64,000 nt of DNA from Achromobacter spanius. GTDB taxonomy: Bacteria > Pseudomonadota > Gammaproteobacteria > Burkholderiales > Burkholderiaceae_B. The DNA lies in assembly GCF_002812705.1 (NCBI RefSeq), contig NZ_CP025030.1:3720001-3784000 (forward strand). Direction: 5' to 3'. Of this stretch, positions 26,842-37,705 are shown one piece after another. The position numbers and the translations under genes were made by a program. The notes beneath the pieces are model-generated. The model was not told where the DNA came from and ran no database searches. It saw only the letters and a list, made by a program, of their open reading frames with translations. Position 1 is the first letter of the stretch. Each line of letters begins with the position of its first letter.

Positions 26842-28227
26842 TCACGCAAAGGTGTCGACCAGTGCGTTGGCGTTGCGCGACACCGTCACGGTGGGGGTGG
26901 CGTTGTCGGCCGACGCATCGGCAAGCGCCGATCCATTGCCCGACTGACGCTGCGAACCGCCGTTGCCTTGCTGTTGCGCGAATTCCTGCTGCGCGGACTG
27001 TTCGCCCACGCTGGTCTGGCCCAGCGAAATGCCCGCTTGCGCCAAGGCTTGCTGCAATTGCGGCATGGCGGTTTCGATAGCCTGGCGCACCGAGGCATGC
27101 GCCGAGACGAACGAGGCGCTGGCCACGCCGTCGGCGATGTTCAGGCTGACGCGCAGGGGGCCCAGGTCGGGCGGATCCAGCCGCAGCTCGGCAGTCTGCA
27201 TGCCCTGGCGCGCGTTGGTGCTCATCATCACCACTTGCTGGCCCAGCTCGGTGCCCCAGTGCGTGCCGCCGACCGGGGTGGCGACCTGCATCACAAGCGG
27301 CACGGCCGGCGGGGCGAAGGCCGATTGGTTCACGACGGGCGCAGCCTGGCGTTGGGTGGCGGCGGCAAGTGCCTGCGCCAGATGGTCCTGCGGCGTGGCG
27401 CCATGTTGCGGCGCCTGGAATTGCTGGGTGGTGCCGGTCAGGGCGGCCAACAGTTCTTCTTCGGTGCGCGCGGGCAAGGTCGTGGTGGTGCCGGCATCGG
27501 CATCGGCCTTGGTTTCGCGTGCAACGCGCGGCAACGGAAGTTCGACAGCGGCGCGCGGTACTGCGGCCTTGACGGCCGGCTGCGTGGTCGGGGCGGCGGC
27601 GACGGCCGGGGCCGTGGCGCTGCCCGGCTTGACGGCGGCGGTCAGGACCGGCTGCGCGACCTGAGCATCGCGCGCGGCAATCGCGGCGGCGGCTTCGGCC
27701 TGCACGGCGGTCACGGCGACCGGCGTGCGGGCGGTGGCGGGGGCCGCAACATCGGCCGCGTTCAGCGTGGCGGTCAGCACGGCCGCGCTGCTGCCGAGTG
27801 CGGCGGCGGCGGCTTCGGCGCTGCCGCGCGCAAGCTGCACTTGCTCGGCGGCCTGCGCCGCGAGCTCAAGCGTTTGCTGCGGCAGGGCGGGCACGGGCGG
27901 CTGCGCGGCGGCCACGGCCAGCGCGCCGGCTTCGGCGGACGTCGCGGTATTGACGGCGTCATTGATGGCGCCGGCAGCGGCATCTTCCGCCTTGGCGTTG
28001 GGGTCGGTGCCGGCGTCGGCGGTCTTGCCGGGCATCTTGCCGGGCGCCTTGGCGCCATCGTTGGCCGGACGTGAATCGGCGGACGGCTTCGGACGTTGCT
28101 GAGCCAGCACGTCGGAGAAGCTGGGGCCTTTCTTGTTCGCGGGTGCGGGCTTGTTGGCGCCCAGCGTGTCGGCGATGGACGTTTTCGCAACGGGCGCGAT
28201 AGTCGGCAAGGGCAGGGGAGCGGTCAT
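26842..28227 (-). CDS. fliK: FliK, hook-length control protein (first copy)
   Basis: 461 residues. The first 320 are Ala/Pro/Gln-rich and low in complexity, the part that acts as a ruler in the family. The conserved C-terminal hook domain includes QTAELRLDPPDLGPLRVSLN and ASASFVSAHASVRQAIETAM. FliK measures the hook during export and then acts on FlhB to switch to filament export. Its place directly after fliJ is canonical. A second FliK-type gene lies at 35512-36855. Confidence 0.92.
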   Translation of the reverse strand: MTAPLPLPTIAPVAKTSIADTLGANKPAPANKKGPSFSDVLAQQRPKPSADSRPANDGAKAPGKMPGKTADAGTDPNAKAEDAAAGAINDAVNTATSAEAGALAVAAAQPPVPALPQQTLELAAQAAEQVQLARGSAEAAAAALGSSAAVLTATLNAADVAAPATARTPVAVTAVQAEAAAAIAARDAQVAQPVLTAAVKPGSATAPAVAAAPTTQPAVKAAVPRAAVELPLPRVARETKADADAGTTTTLPARTEEELLAALTGTTQQFQAPQHGATPQDHLAQALAAATQRQAAPVVNQSAFAPPAVPLVMQVATPVGGTHWGTELGQQVVMMSTNARQGMQTAELRLDPPDLGPLRVSLNIADGVASASFVSAHASVRQAIETAMPQLQQALAQAGISLGQTSVGEQSAQQEFAQQQGNGGSQRQSGNGSALADASADNATPTVTVSRNANALVDTFA

Positions 28228-28265
28228 CTTGGGCTTCCTGTTAGGTGCAGCTTTATAGGTGCTGC

Positions 28266-28715
28266 TTAATGCATCCCGGCCTGGCGCTGGACCAGGCGGG
28301 CGGAATATTCATCATTGGCGCGCTGTTCACGGCGCGATTCCACGACGGCCTGCGCGCGCATTTCGCGCTGCGCCAGGGCGTCGTAGGAACTGAGCTTGCG
28401 CTTTTCCTGCTGCCAGTACAGACGGCCCTTGGCAAGGTTGTCATCCGCCTGGCGCAGCACGGTTTGCTGCTGGCTGATGGCGTCGTCCAGGGTGCCGATG
28501 AAGCGCTGGTAGTTGTGGCAATCGCTGGCGGACATGCCGGTCGTCATGGCTTGCTGCAACCGCTCCAGGTAGTCCTGGCGGTAATCGCTCAACATGCCGA
28601 GCTGGCGCTCGGCGTTGGTGCGTTCGGCGCTGAGCCGACCCAGCAGGCGCGCGGCTTCATCCGTGCTTTCCTTGGCCAGGTTGATCAACATGTCCAAGGG
28701 CAATTGGCTAGGCAT
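28266..28715 (-). CDS. fliJ: FliJ, export ATPase stalk
   Basis: 149 residues, almost fully helical with heptad-like spacing; [20 protein letters not shown] and [20 protein letters not shown] are typical of FliJ. In the family it inserts into the FliI hexamer and contacts FlhA. It overlaps fliI by 8 bp. Confidence 0.93.
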   Translation of the reverse strand: MPSQLPLDMLINLAKESTDEAARLLGRLSAERTNAERQLGMLSDYRQDYLERLQQAMTTGMSASDCHNYQRFIGTLDDAISQQQTVLRQADDNLAKGRLYWQQEKRKLSSYDALAQREMRAQAVVESRREQRANDEYSARLVQRQAGMH

Positions 28716-30207
28716 AGGTGTCCCTTAACTCGAAACTGGCGCGCAACTGGTTGACGGCGTCGTCGTAGCCGATGTTTTCGCCGACGTCTTGCTGCAAGAA
28801 GGCTTCCAGGCGCGGATAGCGCGCGATGGCTTCGTCCAACTGCGGATCGTTGCCGGCCGCATAGGCGCCCACGGCGATCAGGTCGCGGTTGCGCTGGTAG
28901 CGCGACAGGTTCTGCTTGAAGCGGCGCACGATGGAGAATTGCTGCGGCGTGATCAGCGAAGTCATCGCGCGCGAAATCGACGCTTCGATATCGATGGCGG
29001 GGTAGTGCCCGGCTTCGGCCAGATGGCGCGACAGCACCACGTGGCCGTCCAGGATGGCGCGCGCCGAGTCGGCGATCGGGTCTTGCTGATCGTCGCCTTC
29101 GGCCAGCACCGTATAGAACGCAGTGATGGAACCGGCTTTGCCGGACGGGCCGGGCGCGCCCATGCCGGCGCGTTCAACCAGCATCGGCAACTTGGCGAAC
29201 ACCGACGGCGGGTAGCCCTTGGTGGCGGGCGGCTCGCCGATGGCCAGCGCGATTTCTCGTTGCGCCATGGCGTAGCGGGTCAGCGAATCCATGATCAGCA
29301 GCACGTCTTGGCCCTGATCGCGGAAATGCTCGGCCAGGCGGGTGGCGTAGGCCGCGCCCTGCAGGCGCAGCAACGCGGACACGTCGGCGGGCGCCGCCAC
29401 GACAACCGAGCGGGCCAGGCCTTCGGGGCCCAGGTTGTGTTCGATGAATTCCTTGACTTCACGGCCGCGTTCGCCGATCAGGCCCACGACAATCACATCG
29501 GCCTTGGTGTAGCGGGCCATCATGCCCAGCAGCACGGATTTACCCACGCCGGAGCCCGCGAACAGGCCCATGCGCTGGCCTCGGCCCACGGTCAGGAGGC
29601 CGTTGATGGCGCGCACGCCCGTGTCCAGCACGGTGTCGATCGGGGCGCGCGACAAGGGGTTGATGGGCTGCGCGGACAAGGGCGCCAGTTCGGCGCCCGT
29701 CAGCGGGCCCAGGCCATCCAGCGGGCGGCCGGCGCCGTCCAGCACGCGGCCCAGCAGCGCGTTGCCCACGGGCAGGTGGCGGCCCAGTTGCGGCTTGGCG
29801 TTGCCATTCAATTCAGCCTTGCGCGGCAGCGGGATCGCGCGTTGCACGGGCGGTTCGCCCGGCACGACGCGCGCGCCGGGCGGCAGGCCGGAAATATCGG
29901 CCTGCGGCATCAGGTACAGCGTGTGGCCGTCAAAGCCGACCACTTCGGCATCGGCCCAGTGGTCATGGCCGCGCGCGATTTCGATGCGGGCGGCGGCGCC
30001 CACGGGCAGGCGCAGGCCGGTGGCATGCAGCACCAGGCCGGTGGCGCGCGTGATCTTGCCGCTGACCAGCCAGGGGTCGGTGGAGGCGGCGCGGATCGAA
30101 CCGATTTCCAGCTGCGTCTTCCAACGGTCCAGCACCGGCACGGTAGCGGCGGGCGTGGCGGGCGCGGCCGTCAGGCCGGGTTGCGCCGGGGCCGGATTGC
30201 CGCTCAC
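28708..30207 (-). CDS. fliI: FliI, flagellar export ATPase
   Basis: 499 residues from the GTG at 30207, which overlaps the fliH TGA (GTGA); the longer open frame to 30312 runs inside fliH. Walker A is [15 protein letters not shown], Walker B region is [15 protein letters not shown], followed by the family motif [20 protein letters not shown]. The first 45 residues are Ala/Pro-rich and longer than usual. FliI hydrolyses ATP to prepare substrates for the gate, with FliH and FliJ. Confidence 0.95.
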   Translation of the reverse strand: MSGNPAPAQPGLTAAPATPAATVPVLDRWKTQLEIGSIRAASTDPWLVSGKITRATGLVLHATGLRLPVGAAARIEIARGHDHWADAEVVGFDGHTLYLMPQADISGLPPGARVVPGEPPVQRAIPLPRKAELNGNAKPQLGRHLPVGNALLGRVLDGAGRPLDGLGPLTGAELAPLSAQPINPLSRAPIDTVLDTGVRAINGLLTVGRGQRMGLFAGSGVGKSVLLGMMARYTKADVIVVGLIGERGREVKEFIEHNLGPEGLARSVVVAAPADVSALLRLQGAAYATRLAEHFRDQGQDVLLIMDSLTRYAMAQREIALAIGEPPATKGYPPSVFAKLPMLVERAGMGAPGPSGKAGSITAFYTVLAEGDDQQDPIADSARAILDGHVVLSRHLAEAGHYPAIDIEASISRAMTSLITPQQFSIVRRFKQNLSRYQRNRDLIAVGAYAAGNDPQLDEAIARYPRLEAFLQQDVGENIGYDDAVNQLRASFELRDTYA

Positions 30208-30947
30208 GCCGGATCCTCCCAGGACACGTTGCGGCCCAGCGAGGCCGCGACGCGGCGCCAGCGCGTTTGCAGCGTGGCGTCGATGTCGCCAAAGGGCGTT
30301 TCGGCGCGGCAACCGCCACGCGCGATGGATTCATCGGCCATCACGCGCCAATGGCCTTCCTTGAGTTCGTCGGCCAGGTGCAGGCGGATCAGTTCGATGT
30401 CCTCGGGGTTGGCCCACAAGCGCATCTGGCCATTCGTCGACGGGTTGATGTGCAGCACGTCGCGCACGGCGGCGGCCACGGCCTCGGGTTGTTCGGACAG
30501 GGTGGTGCGCACGACCTGCTGCGCAATATCCAAGGCCAGCGTCAGCAGGCTCTGGCCCATTTTTTCTTCCAGCGCACCCACCGACGCGGCGCAAGCCTGC
30601 ACCAGCGCGTGCAAGCGCTGCGCTTCTTCGGCGCCTTGTTCACGCGCCTGGGCCAGGCCTTCGGCGTAGCCGGCTTCACGGCCCGCGGCGTAGCCCGCTT
30701 CGTGGCCTGCCTGCTGGCCGGCTTCCACGCCGGCCGCATGGCCTTGCGCGTAACCGTCCTCGCGTCCTTCGGCCATGGCCTGGGCGCGCAACTGCGCCAT
30801 CACCACGGCGGGGTCGGGGCCCGGATCGGGTTCCGGTTCGGGCTCCACGTCGACGGTCTCCGGCTCGTCGAACGACAGCATCTGCCAGCGCCGCCAGGCG
30901 GCACTGCGCGAGATGAGCGTCGTCGCGCCGTTGTCCGCTTCAGACAT
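30204..30947 (-). CDS. fliH: FliH, FliI regulator and C-ring tether
   Basis: 247 residues from the ATG at 30947 ([20 protein letters not shown]); longer frames upstream are shadows in fliG. The N-terminal [16 protein letters not shown] is the part that in the family binds FliN and FlhA. The middle has Gly-Ala/Gln repeats ([17 protein letters not shown] and similar), the GxxxG-type helix typical of FliH. The C-terminal domain binds FliI. It overlaps fliG by 8 bp and fliI by 4 bp. Confidence 0.93.
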   Translation of the reverse strand: MSEADNGATTLISRSAAWRRWQMLSFDEPETVDVEPEPEPDPGPDPAVVMAQLRAQAMAEGREDGYAQGHAAGVEAGQQAGHEAGYAAGREAGYAEGLAQAREQGAEEAQRLHALVQACAASVGALEEKMGQSLLTLALDIAQQVVRTTLSEQPEAVAAAVRDVLHINPSTNGQMRLWANPEDIELIRLHLADELKEGHWRVMADESIARGGCRAETPFGDIDATLQTRWRRVAASLGRNVSWEDPA

Positions 30948-31939
30948 ACGCGTCGTCTCCGGAATTGCCCAGCACGATCTGGCCGCTTTCGGCCAGGCGG
31001 CGGGCGATCTGCAGAATCTTCTTCTGTTCGCCTTCGACCTTCGACATGCGGATCGGGCCCTGGGCTTCCAGGTCCTCGCGCAGCATTTCGGCGGCGCGGC
31101 TGGACATGTTGCGCAGGAACTTGGCGCGCAGCTCTTCCTGGGCGCCCTTGAGCGCGACCATGAGCGTGTCGTTGTCGATTTCCTTGAGGATGAGCTGGAT
31201 GGCGCGGTCTTCGACGTCGAGCAGGTTGTCGAACACGAACATCTCGTCGATGATCTTCTGCGCCAGGTCGTTGTCGCGCTCGCGCAGGCTGGCCACAACG
31301 GTTTCCTCGTCCGAGGAATTCATCATGTTCAGGATCTCGGCCGCGGTGCGCACGCCGCCCATCTTGCTGCGCTTGGCGCCTTGGCCGGCCAGCACGGAGT
31401 TCAGCACTTCGGTCAGTTCGGACAGGGCAGCGGGCTGCACGCCGCCGAACGTGGCGATGCGCAGCATGACGTCGTTGCGCAGGCGGTCGGTCAACAGCGC
31501 CAGCACACCGGCGGCGCGGTCGCGCTCCAGGTGCACCAGGATCGTCGCGATGATCTGCGGGTGTTCGTCGCCGATCAGCTCGGCCACGGTGTTCGGGTCC
31601 AGCCAGTTCAGCGCATCGATGCCGCTGCCGCCGTCGCCGGCTTCCAGGATGTCTTCGATCAGGCCGGCCGCGCGGTCGCTGCCCAGCGCCTTGGTCAGCA
31701 CGCTGCGGATGTAGTCGTCCGAGCCCAGCGTGACGGCCATGAACTGGTCGGCTTCCTGGCGGAATTCTTCCAGCACCACGGCCACGTCGTTGCGCGTGAC
31801 CTGCTTCAGGCTGGCCATCGCGCCGCCCACCTGCTGCACTTCGCGGGCGCTCAGGTACTTGAAGACTTCAGCCGCGGCGTCTTCGCCCAGCGACATCATC
31901 AGGACGGCGCTGCGCGTCATGCCGTCCATCGGAGTGGAA

Positions 31940-31950
<11 letters not shown>
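30940..31950 (-). CDS. fliG: FliG, flagellar motor switch protein
   Basis: 336 residues, normal length. Conserved parts include RSAVLMMSLGEDAAAEVFKY, the middle-domain GDEHPQIIATILVHLERDRA, and the C-terminal charged torque helix region with DLAQKIIDEMFVFDNLLDVE. FliG sits on FliF and interacts with the MotA stator. It overlaps the end of fliF by 11 bp, the usual arrangement. Confidence 0.97.
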
Positions 31951-33619
<1,669 letters not shown>

Positions 33620-33758
33620 CGATGGCTCCCGCTGGCTACGCGGCGCAAGGAAAAAGTCTTCATGTCTTGGTAGGGCAGATTACACATGCAACGTGCTTCT
33701 GGTCTGGGGAGAGCCTGGATTATTGCCGTTGGGTCGACAATCCCAATCGATGAAAACA

Positions 33759-33853
33759 GCAGGTTTTTGGCGTTACTTATCCTCTATGTCGATCGAAGGT
33801 CAGCCGATGCGGCCCCGGTTGACGGCATTCAAGGAAATGTCGGGTTTTTTGGC
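33759..33853. promoter_or_regulatory. Divergent fliF/fliE spacer with two copies of a shared motif
   Basis: The 320-bp spacer 33620-33939 contains GCAGGTTTTTGGC (33759-33771) and TCGGGTTTTTTGGC (33840-33853), close to GCAGGTTATTTGGC in the flgA/flgB spacer. They are candidate binding sites for a shared activator of class II flagellar genes. No sigma-28 or sigma-54 pattern is visible here, and no gene. Confidence 0.4.
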
Positions 33854-33939
33854 GGTTTATAGCGGCTATGGGCGTGCGCGATCGGCGTTACGCTCTGCGG
33901 CAACATTGGCGATATGCCCAACCAGCAAGGAATCAGGTA

Positions 33940-34272
33940 ATGGCTGTATCAGGCTTGAACGGCATCGAAGGCATGCTCCAGCAGATGCGCACCGTCGTGA
34001 GCAAGGCGGAAACCGGCAATCTCGCCGCGGGGGAATCGGTGGGCCAGCCCGACGGTTTCGCCGCCGAGTTGCAGCGCTCGATCCGCCGCGTGACCGCGGC
34101 CCAGAACGCGTCGTCGGCGCAGGCGAAGGCCTTTGAAATGGGCGCGCCCGATATTTCGCTGAACGATGTGATCATCGACATGCAGAAAGCCAGCCTTGGC
34201 TTTCAGACGGCGGTCCAGGTGCGCAACAAGCTGGTTGCCGCCTACAAGGAAATATCGTCGATGGCCGTGTAA
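33940..34272 (+). CDS. fliE: FliE, MS ring-rod junction protein
   Basis: 110 residues from the ATG at 33940 ([20 protein letters not shown]), chosen to fit family length; the longer frame from 33868 lies in the promoter region. The C-terminal [20 protein letters not shown] and [15 protein letters not shown] are characteristic. FliE bridges the MS ring and export gate to FlgB of the proximal rod. It is a single-gene unit closed by the terminator at 34286-34316. Confidence 0.95.
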   Translation: MAVSGLNGIEGMLQQMRTVVSKAETGNLAAGESVGQPDGFAAELQRSIRRVTAAQNASSAQAKAFEMGAPDISLNDVIIDMQKASLGFQTAVQVRNKLVAAYKEISSMAV

Positions 34273-34285
34273 GGGCGTCGATCTG

Positions 34286-34316
34286 AAAAAGGCCTTTCCA
34301 TTGGAAAGGCCTTTTT
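34286..34316. terminator. Bidirectional terminator between fliE and ycgR
   Basis: AAAAAGGCCTTTCC-ATT-GGAAAGGCCTTTTT is a perfect 14-bp stem with a T-run on either strand. It sits between the convergent fliE and ycgR genes. Confidence 0.95.
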
Positions 34317-34354
34317 GCATTGGGGCTTAGCTTGGTGTTGCGGGTGGTTTTGCC

Positions 34355-35158
34355 TTAATTGCGCTGCGCGCCTTTCTCCAGGCGCCACACCACTTTCTGC
34401 AGCCAGTTTTCCTGGCGCGCATCCAGATTCAAGAACACGGCGCCCATGTGGCTCATTGGCGGTTCGCCGGTCAGCGACACGTGCCGGGGCGCGGCGTCGT
34501 CCGGGCTGTCGGGCTGAATCATCGGCTGGCCGGAAATGGGGTAGATGTTGCGCACTTCCAGGTTGGCGCTGAGCTTGCCCAGTTCACCAAAATCCAACTG
34601 CACGTCTTCCAGCACCGTGCCGCGTTCCGGCAATTCTGGCACGGCAAGCGCGGCCCGCAGCCCCACGCCGTCGACCGAAATATCGCGCACCGTGAACTGG
34701 AAAGGCTTGGTCTTGGCATCGGGCTGCCAACTGGCCCGGCATTGGCCAGCGCCCGTGACCAGCGAGGCGCGAAACATCTTGCGCCGCTGGATGCGGGCCA
34801 GGCGATCCGGAAAGGGCGACATCAGCGCCGCGCTGCCGTCGTCGAAGTGGATGACTTCGGGGCGCTGCACGCGAAAGCGGATCTGCACGCCGCCATAGGC
34901 GGTGGCGTGGAAATGGAAAGTGGTGCCGCTCAACAGGCCCATGCTGTCGGACTGCTCGAAGTCAGCGCCGGCGTAATCGCGCGGCCGCCAGAAGAACTGG
35001 CGGGTTTGCTTGTCGGCGCCCAGCACCAGCACCGCCATTTCGCGGTCGGCGGCGTCGCGCACCAGGATGTGGCTGTCGGGGTGCGTCAGCTCGAACAGGG
35101 CGGAGCGCATGTCTTCCGGCCGGGTCAGCAGGAATTCCGGGTCGCTGGCATCCAACAC
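34355..35158 (-). CDS. ycgR: YcgR-type c-di-GMP flagellar brake (PilZ domain)
   Basis: 267 residues in two parts. The N-terminal YcgR domain (about 10-110) is followed by a PilZ domain in which RIQRRKMFR carries the first arginine motif and DISVDGVGL is the D/N-x-S-x-x-G motif, both needed to bind c-di-GMP. In the family the loaded protein binds the motor switch or stator and slows rotation. It is the last gene of the fliD operon, 24 bp after the FlhB-like gene. Confidence 0.9.
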   Translation of the reverse strand: MLDASDPEFLLTRPEDMRSALFELTHPDSHILVRDAADREMAVLVLGADKQTRQFFWRPRDYAGADFEQSDSMGLLSGTTFHFHATAYGGVQIRFRVQRPEVIHFDDGSAALMSPFPDRLARIQRRKMFRASLVTGAGQCRASWQPDAKTKPFQFTVRDISVDGVGLRAALAVPELPERGTVLEDVQLDFGELGKLSANLEVRNIYPISGQPMIQPDSPDDAAPRHVSLTGEPPMSHMGAVFLNLDARQENWLQKVVWRLEKGAQRN

Positions 35159-35182
35159 GATGGTGGTCCTTAAAGATTGAGG

Positions 35183-35512
35183 TCAGGCGGGCGGCGCCGC
35201 TTGGGGAAGCTCGCGCGATTCCAGGCGATAAAGCCAGGCCAGCAATTCTGCCACTGCTACGTACAGTTGGGGAGGAATATGTGCGTCCAGATCGACCTGC
35301 ATGAGCAGGCCAACCAATTCACGCGATTCGTGCACATACAGGCCATTCTCTTCGGCGGCGCGCACGATGGTGTCGGCCAGTTGGCCGTAGCCCTTGGCGA
35401 CCACGCGCGGCGCGCCGTCCTTGTCGTCATAGGAAATAGCGACGGCGGCATTGCGGTTGGCGTTGGGGCCATCGTTCAGGCCGATGCCCTGGGAATTGGG
35501 GGTATTGCTCAT
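35183..35512 (-). CDS. FlhB C-terminal domain paralogue (export switch-like protein)
   Basis: 109 residues, cytoplasmic. AAVAISYDDKDGAPRVVAKG and ADTIVRAAEENGLYVHESRE followed by LVGLLMQVDLDAHIPPQLY match the soluble C-terminal domain of FlhB/YscU-type switch proteins. The membrane part is absent, and the autocleavage motif NPTH is not present. Similar stand-alone proteins in other bacteria can partly replace the FlhB C-terminus. Its ATG overlaps the TGA of the FliK-like gene, so the two are translated together. What it does in this organism is unknown. Confidence 0.85.
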   Translation of the reverse strand: MSNTPNSQGIGLNDGPNANRNAAVAISYDDKDGAPRVVAKGYGQLADTIVRAAEENGLYVHESRELVGLLMQVDLDAHIPPQLYVAVAELLAWLYRLESRELPQAAPPA

Positions 35513-36855
35513 CAGAAATCGGTCGGCATGACGGGGCGCGGCTCCGTCACGCTGACCGCCAGATTGCTCAAGGTCAAGCCCGCGGCCAGCAGGCGCGAGC
35601 GCAGTTGGTCGGACGCATCATTGATTTCGGCGGCGGCCAGCGGCGCGACCAATTGCAATACGATCTGGTCGCCCGCCAGGTTCAGCCGTGCATCCACCAG
35701 CCCCAGGCGGGGCAGGTCCAGCTTGAGCCGGGTGGCCCAGGTGGGCGTGGCCGAATCGGGGTCGCCACCGTAGGGGTCGCGTTCCACTTCCCATTCCATC
35801 GGCGTGCCGGGCCAGGCTTCGCCTTGCCAGGCCAGGGATTGGTTGGCCAGCACGTCCAACTGCTGGCGCACCAGCACGGTCAGGTCCTGGTGGATGCCGG
35901 CCACCGGCGTGCCGGGCGCGGGCGACCCGCTACCCGACGTTGCCTCGGCGCCGCCACCGGTGCGCGCGGTACTTGATGCGTCCGAACGGCTGCGCGCCGA
36001 CGTGGCGTTTTGCTGGGCGGTGTCGCGGCTCATCCTGGCTTGCGGCTCTTCCTGGAGCGCGGCCGGGTTGGTGCGGCCGAACACCATGTCGGTCAAATGC
36101 GATTCATAGAACAAGCCGCTGGTTTGCAGGGCTTGGCGCAGCGCCTGGCCCAGCAAGCGGGCGGTCGGGCCGCCTGCCGCCAACGAGGCATGGGCCGCGG
36201 CGTCGGCGCCGCGTGCCGCATGGGCATCAGCCTGGCCGGCGGGCCGCGTCAGCTTGGCGCCAGCGGCGGCATCCGCGCTGGTCGCGGCGGTTGCGGTTGC
36301 AGTGGCGGTGGTCGGCGCGGCAGGTAACGTAGGGGCCGAGGCCGGGGGCTGCCCGGCGGCGGCTTGACCGGACGGCGGGGGTTGGCCTGCACCCGGCGCG
36401 GGCTGCGGCGTGGCTTGCGCGGGCGCTTGTCCGGCCGCGCCGCCATTGGCGTTCCAGAGCGGCGCGCGCCCCTGGACGGCGGGCGCGGCTTCGGGAAACT
36501 GCGCCAGCAAGGCAAGAATCGTGCGGGCGGTGGTGCCCAGCGTGGTCGGGGCGGAGGCGGTGGTGTCGCTGCTGGTGACCAGGCCGCGCGCGGCCAGCGC
36601 CAGCGCGGCGGCCGTCTTCGCGTCGACAACGGCATTCTGGCGGTCGCCTCGGGCGCCGCCAGTTTGTATGCCTTGCCGGGGATCGCGGGTGGAACCGTCC
36701 GACGACCCGGGCTTTTCCAGGCCTCCGGGCTGGCTGACGGCGTCTGGCCGTGCGCCCGACACCTGGTTGGCGTTCGCGGCGGACATCGTCGTGCCAAGCA
36801 CGGCGTCCAACCGCTGCACCAGGACATTACCGAGTGCGGCGGGACCGACGCTCAT
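35512..36855 (-). CDS. Second FliK-like protein, hook-length control family
   Basis: 447 residues. Most is Ala/Pro/Thr-rich low-complexity sequence. The C-terminal 130 residues hold a hook-domain-like core: MEWEVERDPYGGDPDSATPT, then LPRLGLVDARLNLAGDQIVL and a helical end. This resembles the FliK C-terminus but differs from the copy at 26842. It is coupled to fliT upstream (ATGA overlap) and to the FlhB-C-like gene downstream (1-bp overlap). A FliK/FlhB-C pair suggests an accessory substrate switch; it could also be a degenerate paralogue. Confidence 0.75.
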   Translation of the reverse strand: MSVGPAALGNVLVQRLDAVLGTTMSAANANQVSGARPDAVSQPGGLEKPGSSDGSTRDPRQGIQTGGARGDRQNAVVDAKTAAALALAARGLVTSSDTTASAPTTLGTTARTILALLAQFPEAAPAVQGRAPLWNANGGAAGQAPAQATPQPAPGAGQPPPSGQAAAGQPPASAPTLPAAPTTATATATAATSADAAAGAKLTRPAGQADAHAARGADAAAHASLAAGGPTARLLGQALRQALQTSGLFYESHLTDMVFGRTNPAALQEEPQARMSRDTAQQNATSARSRSDASSTARTGGGAEATSGSGSPAPGTPVAGIHQDLTVLVRQQLDVLANQSLAWQGEAWPGTPMEWEVERDPYGGDPDSATPTWATRLKLDLPRLGLVDARLNLAGDQIVLQLVAPLAAAEINDASDQLRSRLLAAGLTLSNLAVSVTEPRPVMPTDF

Positions 36856-37253
36856 TCTTCAGGCGCCTGATATCCGTAGGCCGACAGCAGCGTCTGCTGG
36901 CGCTTCATGCGTCCCAGCAGGTCGCCCAGCCGGGCCAGTTGCGGGATAGCCAGGTCGCGCGTCAGCGCATCGTTTTCCAGAATCCGCACGAGCAGGTCGT
37001 ACTTCATGGCGCGGCCGGCTTCGTCCAGCGGCGCCTTTTGTTCCGTCTGGCGCAGGAGCTCGACACGCTCGCAATATTGCTGGCCATGGACCATGGCCAG
37101 GTCCCAGTCGCCTGCCTTGGCGGCGGTCAGCATTTCCCCCGTGATGAAAGCAATTTCCTGGTAGTGCTCCAGGATGGCGGGAAGGGACTGGGTCAGGGAC
37201 GTCATGGAAATCTCGGGCGTTCTCAGGCTGGCTAGGGGCATGGTTTGGGCCAT
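36852..37253 (-). CDS. fliT: FliT, chaperone for FliD
   Basis: 133 residues from the ATG at 37253, which overlaps the fliS stop (TAATG) and has GGAG five bases upstream; ATG 37205 would give a more typical 117 residues. The protein is helical and acidic, with SLPAILEHYQEIAFITGEML and CERVELLRQTEQKAPLDEAG. In the family FliT binds the filament cap FliD and, in enterics, FlhDC. Gene order fliD-fliS-fliT supports the call. Confidence 0.85.
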   Translation of the reverse strand: MAQTMPLASLRTPEISMTSLTQSLPAILEHYQEIAFITGEMLTAAKAGDWDLAMVHGQQYCERVELLRQTEQKAPLDEAGRAMKYDLLVRILENDALTRDLAIPQLARLGDLLGRMKRQQTLLSAYGYQAPEE

Positions 37254-37681
37254 TACGGCTCCATGCCGCCAGCCGGCCGGTCGATGGAAGTCTGCCAAGC
37301 TTCGGCCAGATCGGCCAGCAGCCGGTCGGCAATATCAAGCTGCTCGGCATCCGCCTTCAGGTTCGCTGTCAGCAGCGTACGGATGATGTAGTCGTAAAGC
37401 AGGGCGAGGTTGACGGCGATGTCGCCGCCGGCCTCCATGTTAAGCCCCGTTTTCAGGCCTTCATCGACAATCTTGATCGCTTTCGAGATGGCCGCGCCGC
37501 GTTCAGCGATGCGGCCTTCGTTCAAATGGATGCGCGCCTGCCCGATGGCCGCCCGCGCTCCCAGATACAGCAGGGTGATCAGCCGCTCCGGGCTTGCGCC
37601 CAGGACTTGCGTTTCCAGGCCGATGTCGGCGTAGGAACGAACAGAATAAGACCCTGAGGGCCGTCGGGCGGCATACGTCAT
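37253..37681 (-). CDS. fliS: FliS, flagellin chaperone
   Basis: 142 residues, standard size. SYADIGLETQVLGASPERLI and LLYLGARAAIGQARIHLNEG are clear FliS motifs, followed by LALLYDYIIRTLLTANLKAD. It wraps the C-terminus of flagellin to stop early polymerisation. The flagellin gene itself is not in this window. It lies 24 bp after fliD. Confidence 0.95.
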   Translation of the reverse strand: MTYAARRPSGSYSVRSYADIGLETQVLGASPERLITLLYLGARAAIGQARIHLNEGRIAERGAAISKAIKIVDEGLKTGLNMEAGGDIAVNLALLYDYIIRTLLTANLKADAEQLDIADRLLADLAEAWQTSIDRPAGGMEP

Positions 37682-37705
37682 TTAATGCATCTTCTTTTAA
37701 GTTGG

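Noticed and set aside
30948..31298. N-terminal extension of fliH
   Set aside because: It runs inside fliG in another frame; the ATG at 30947 fits the family start and the usual overlap.
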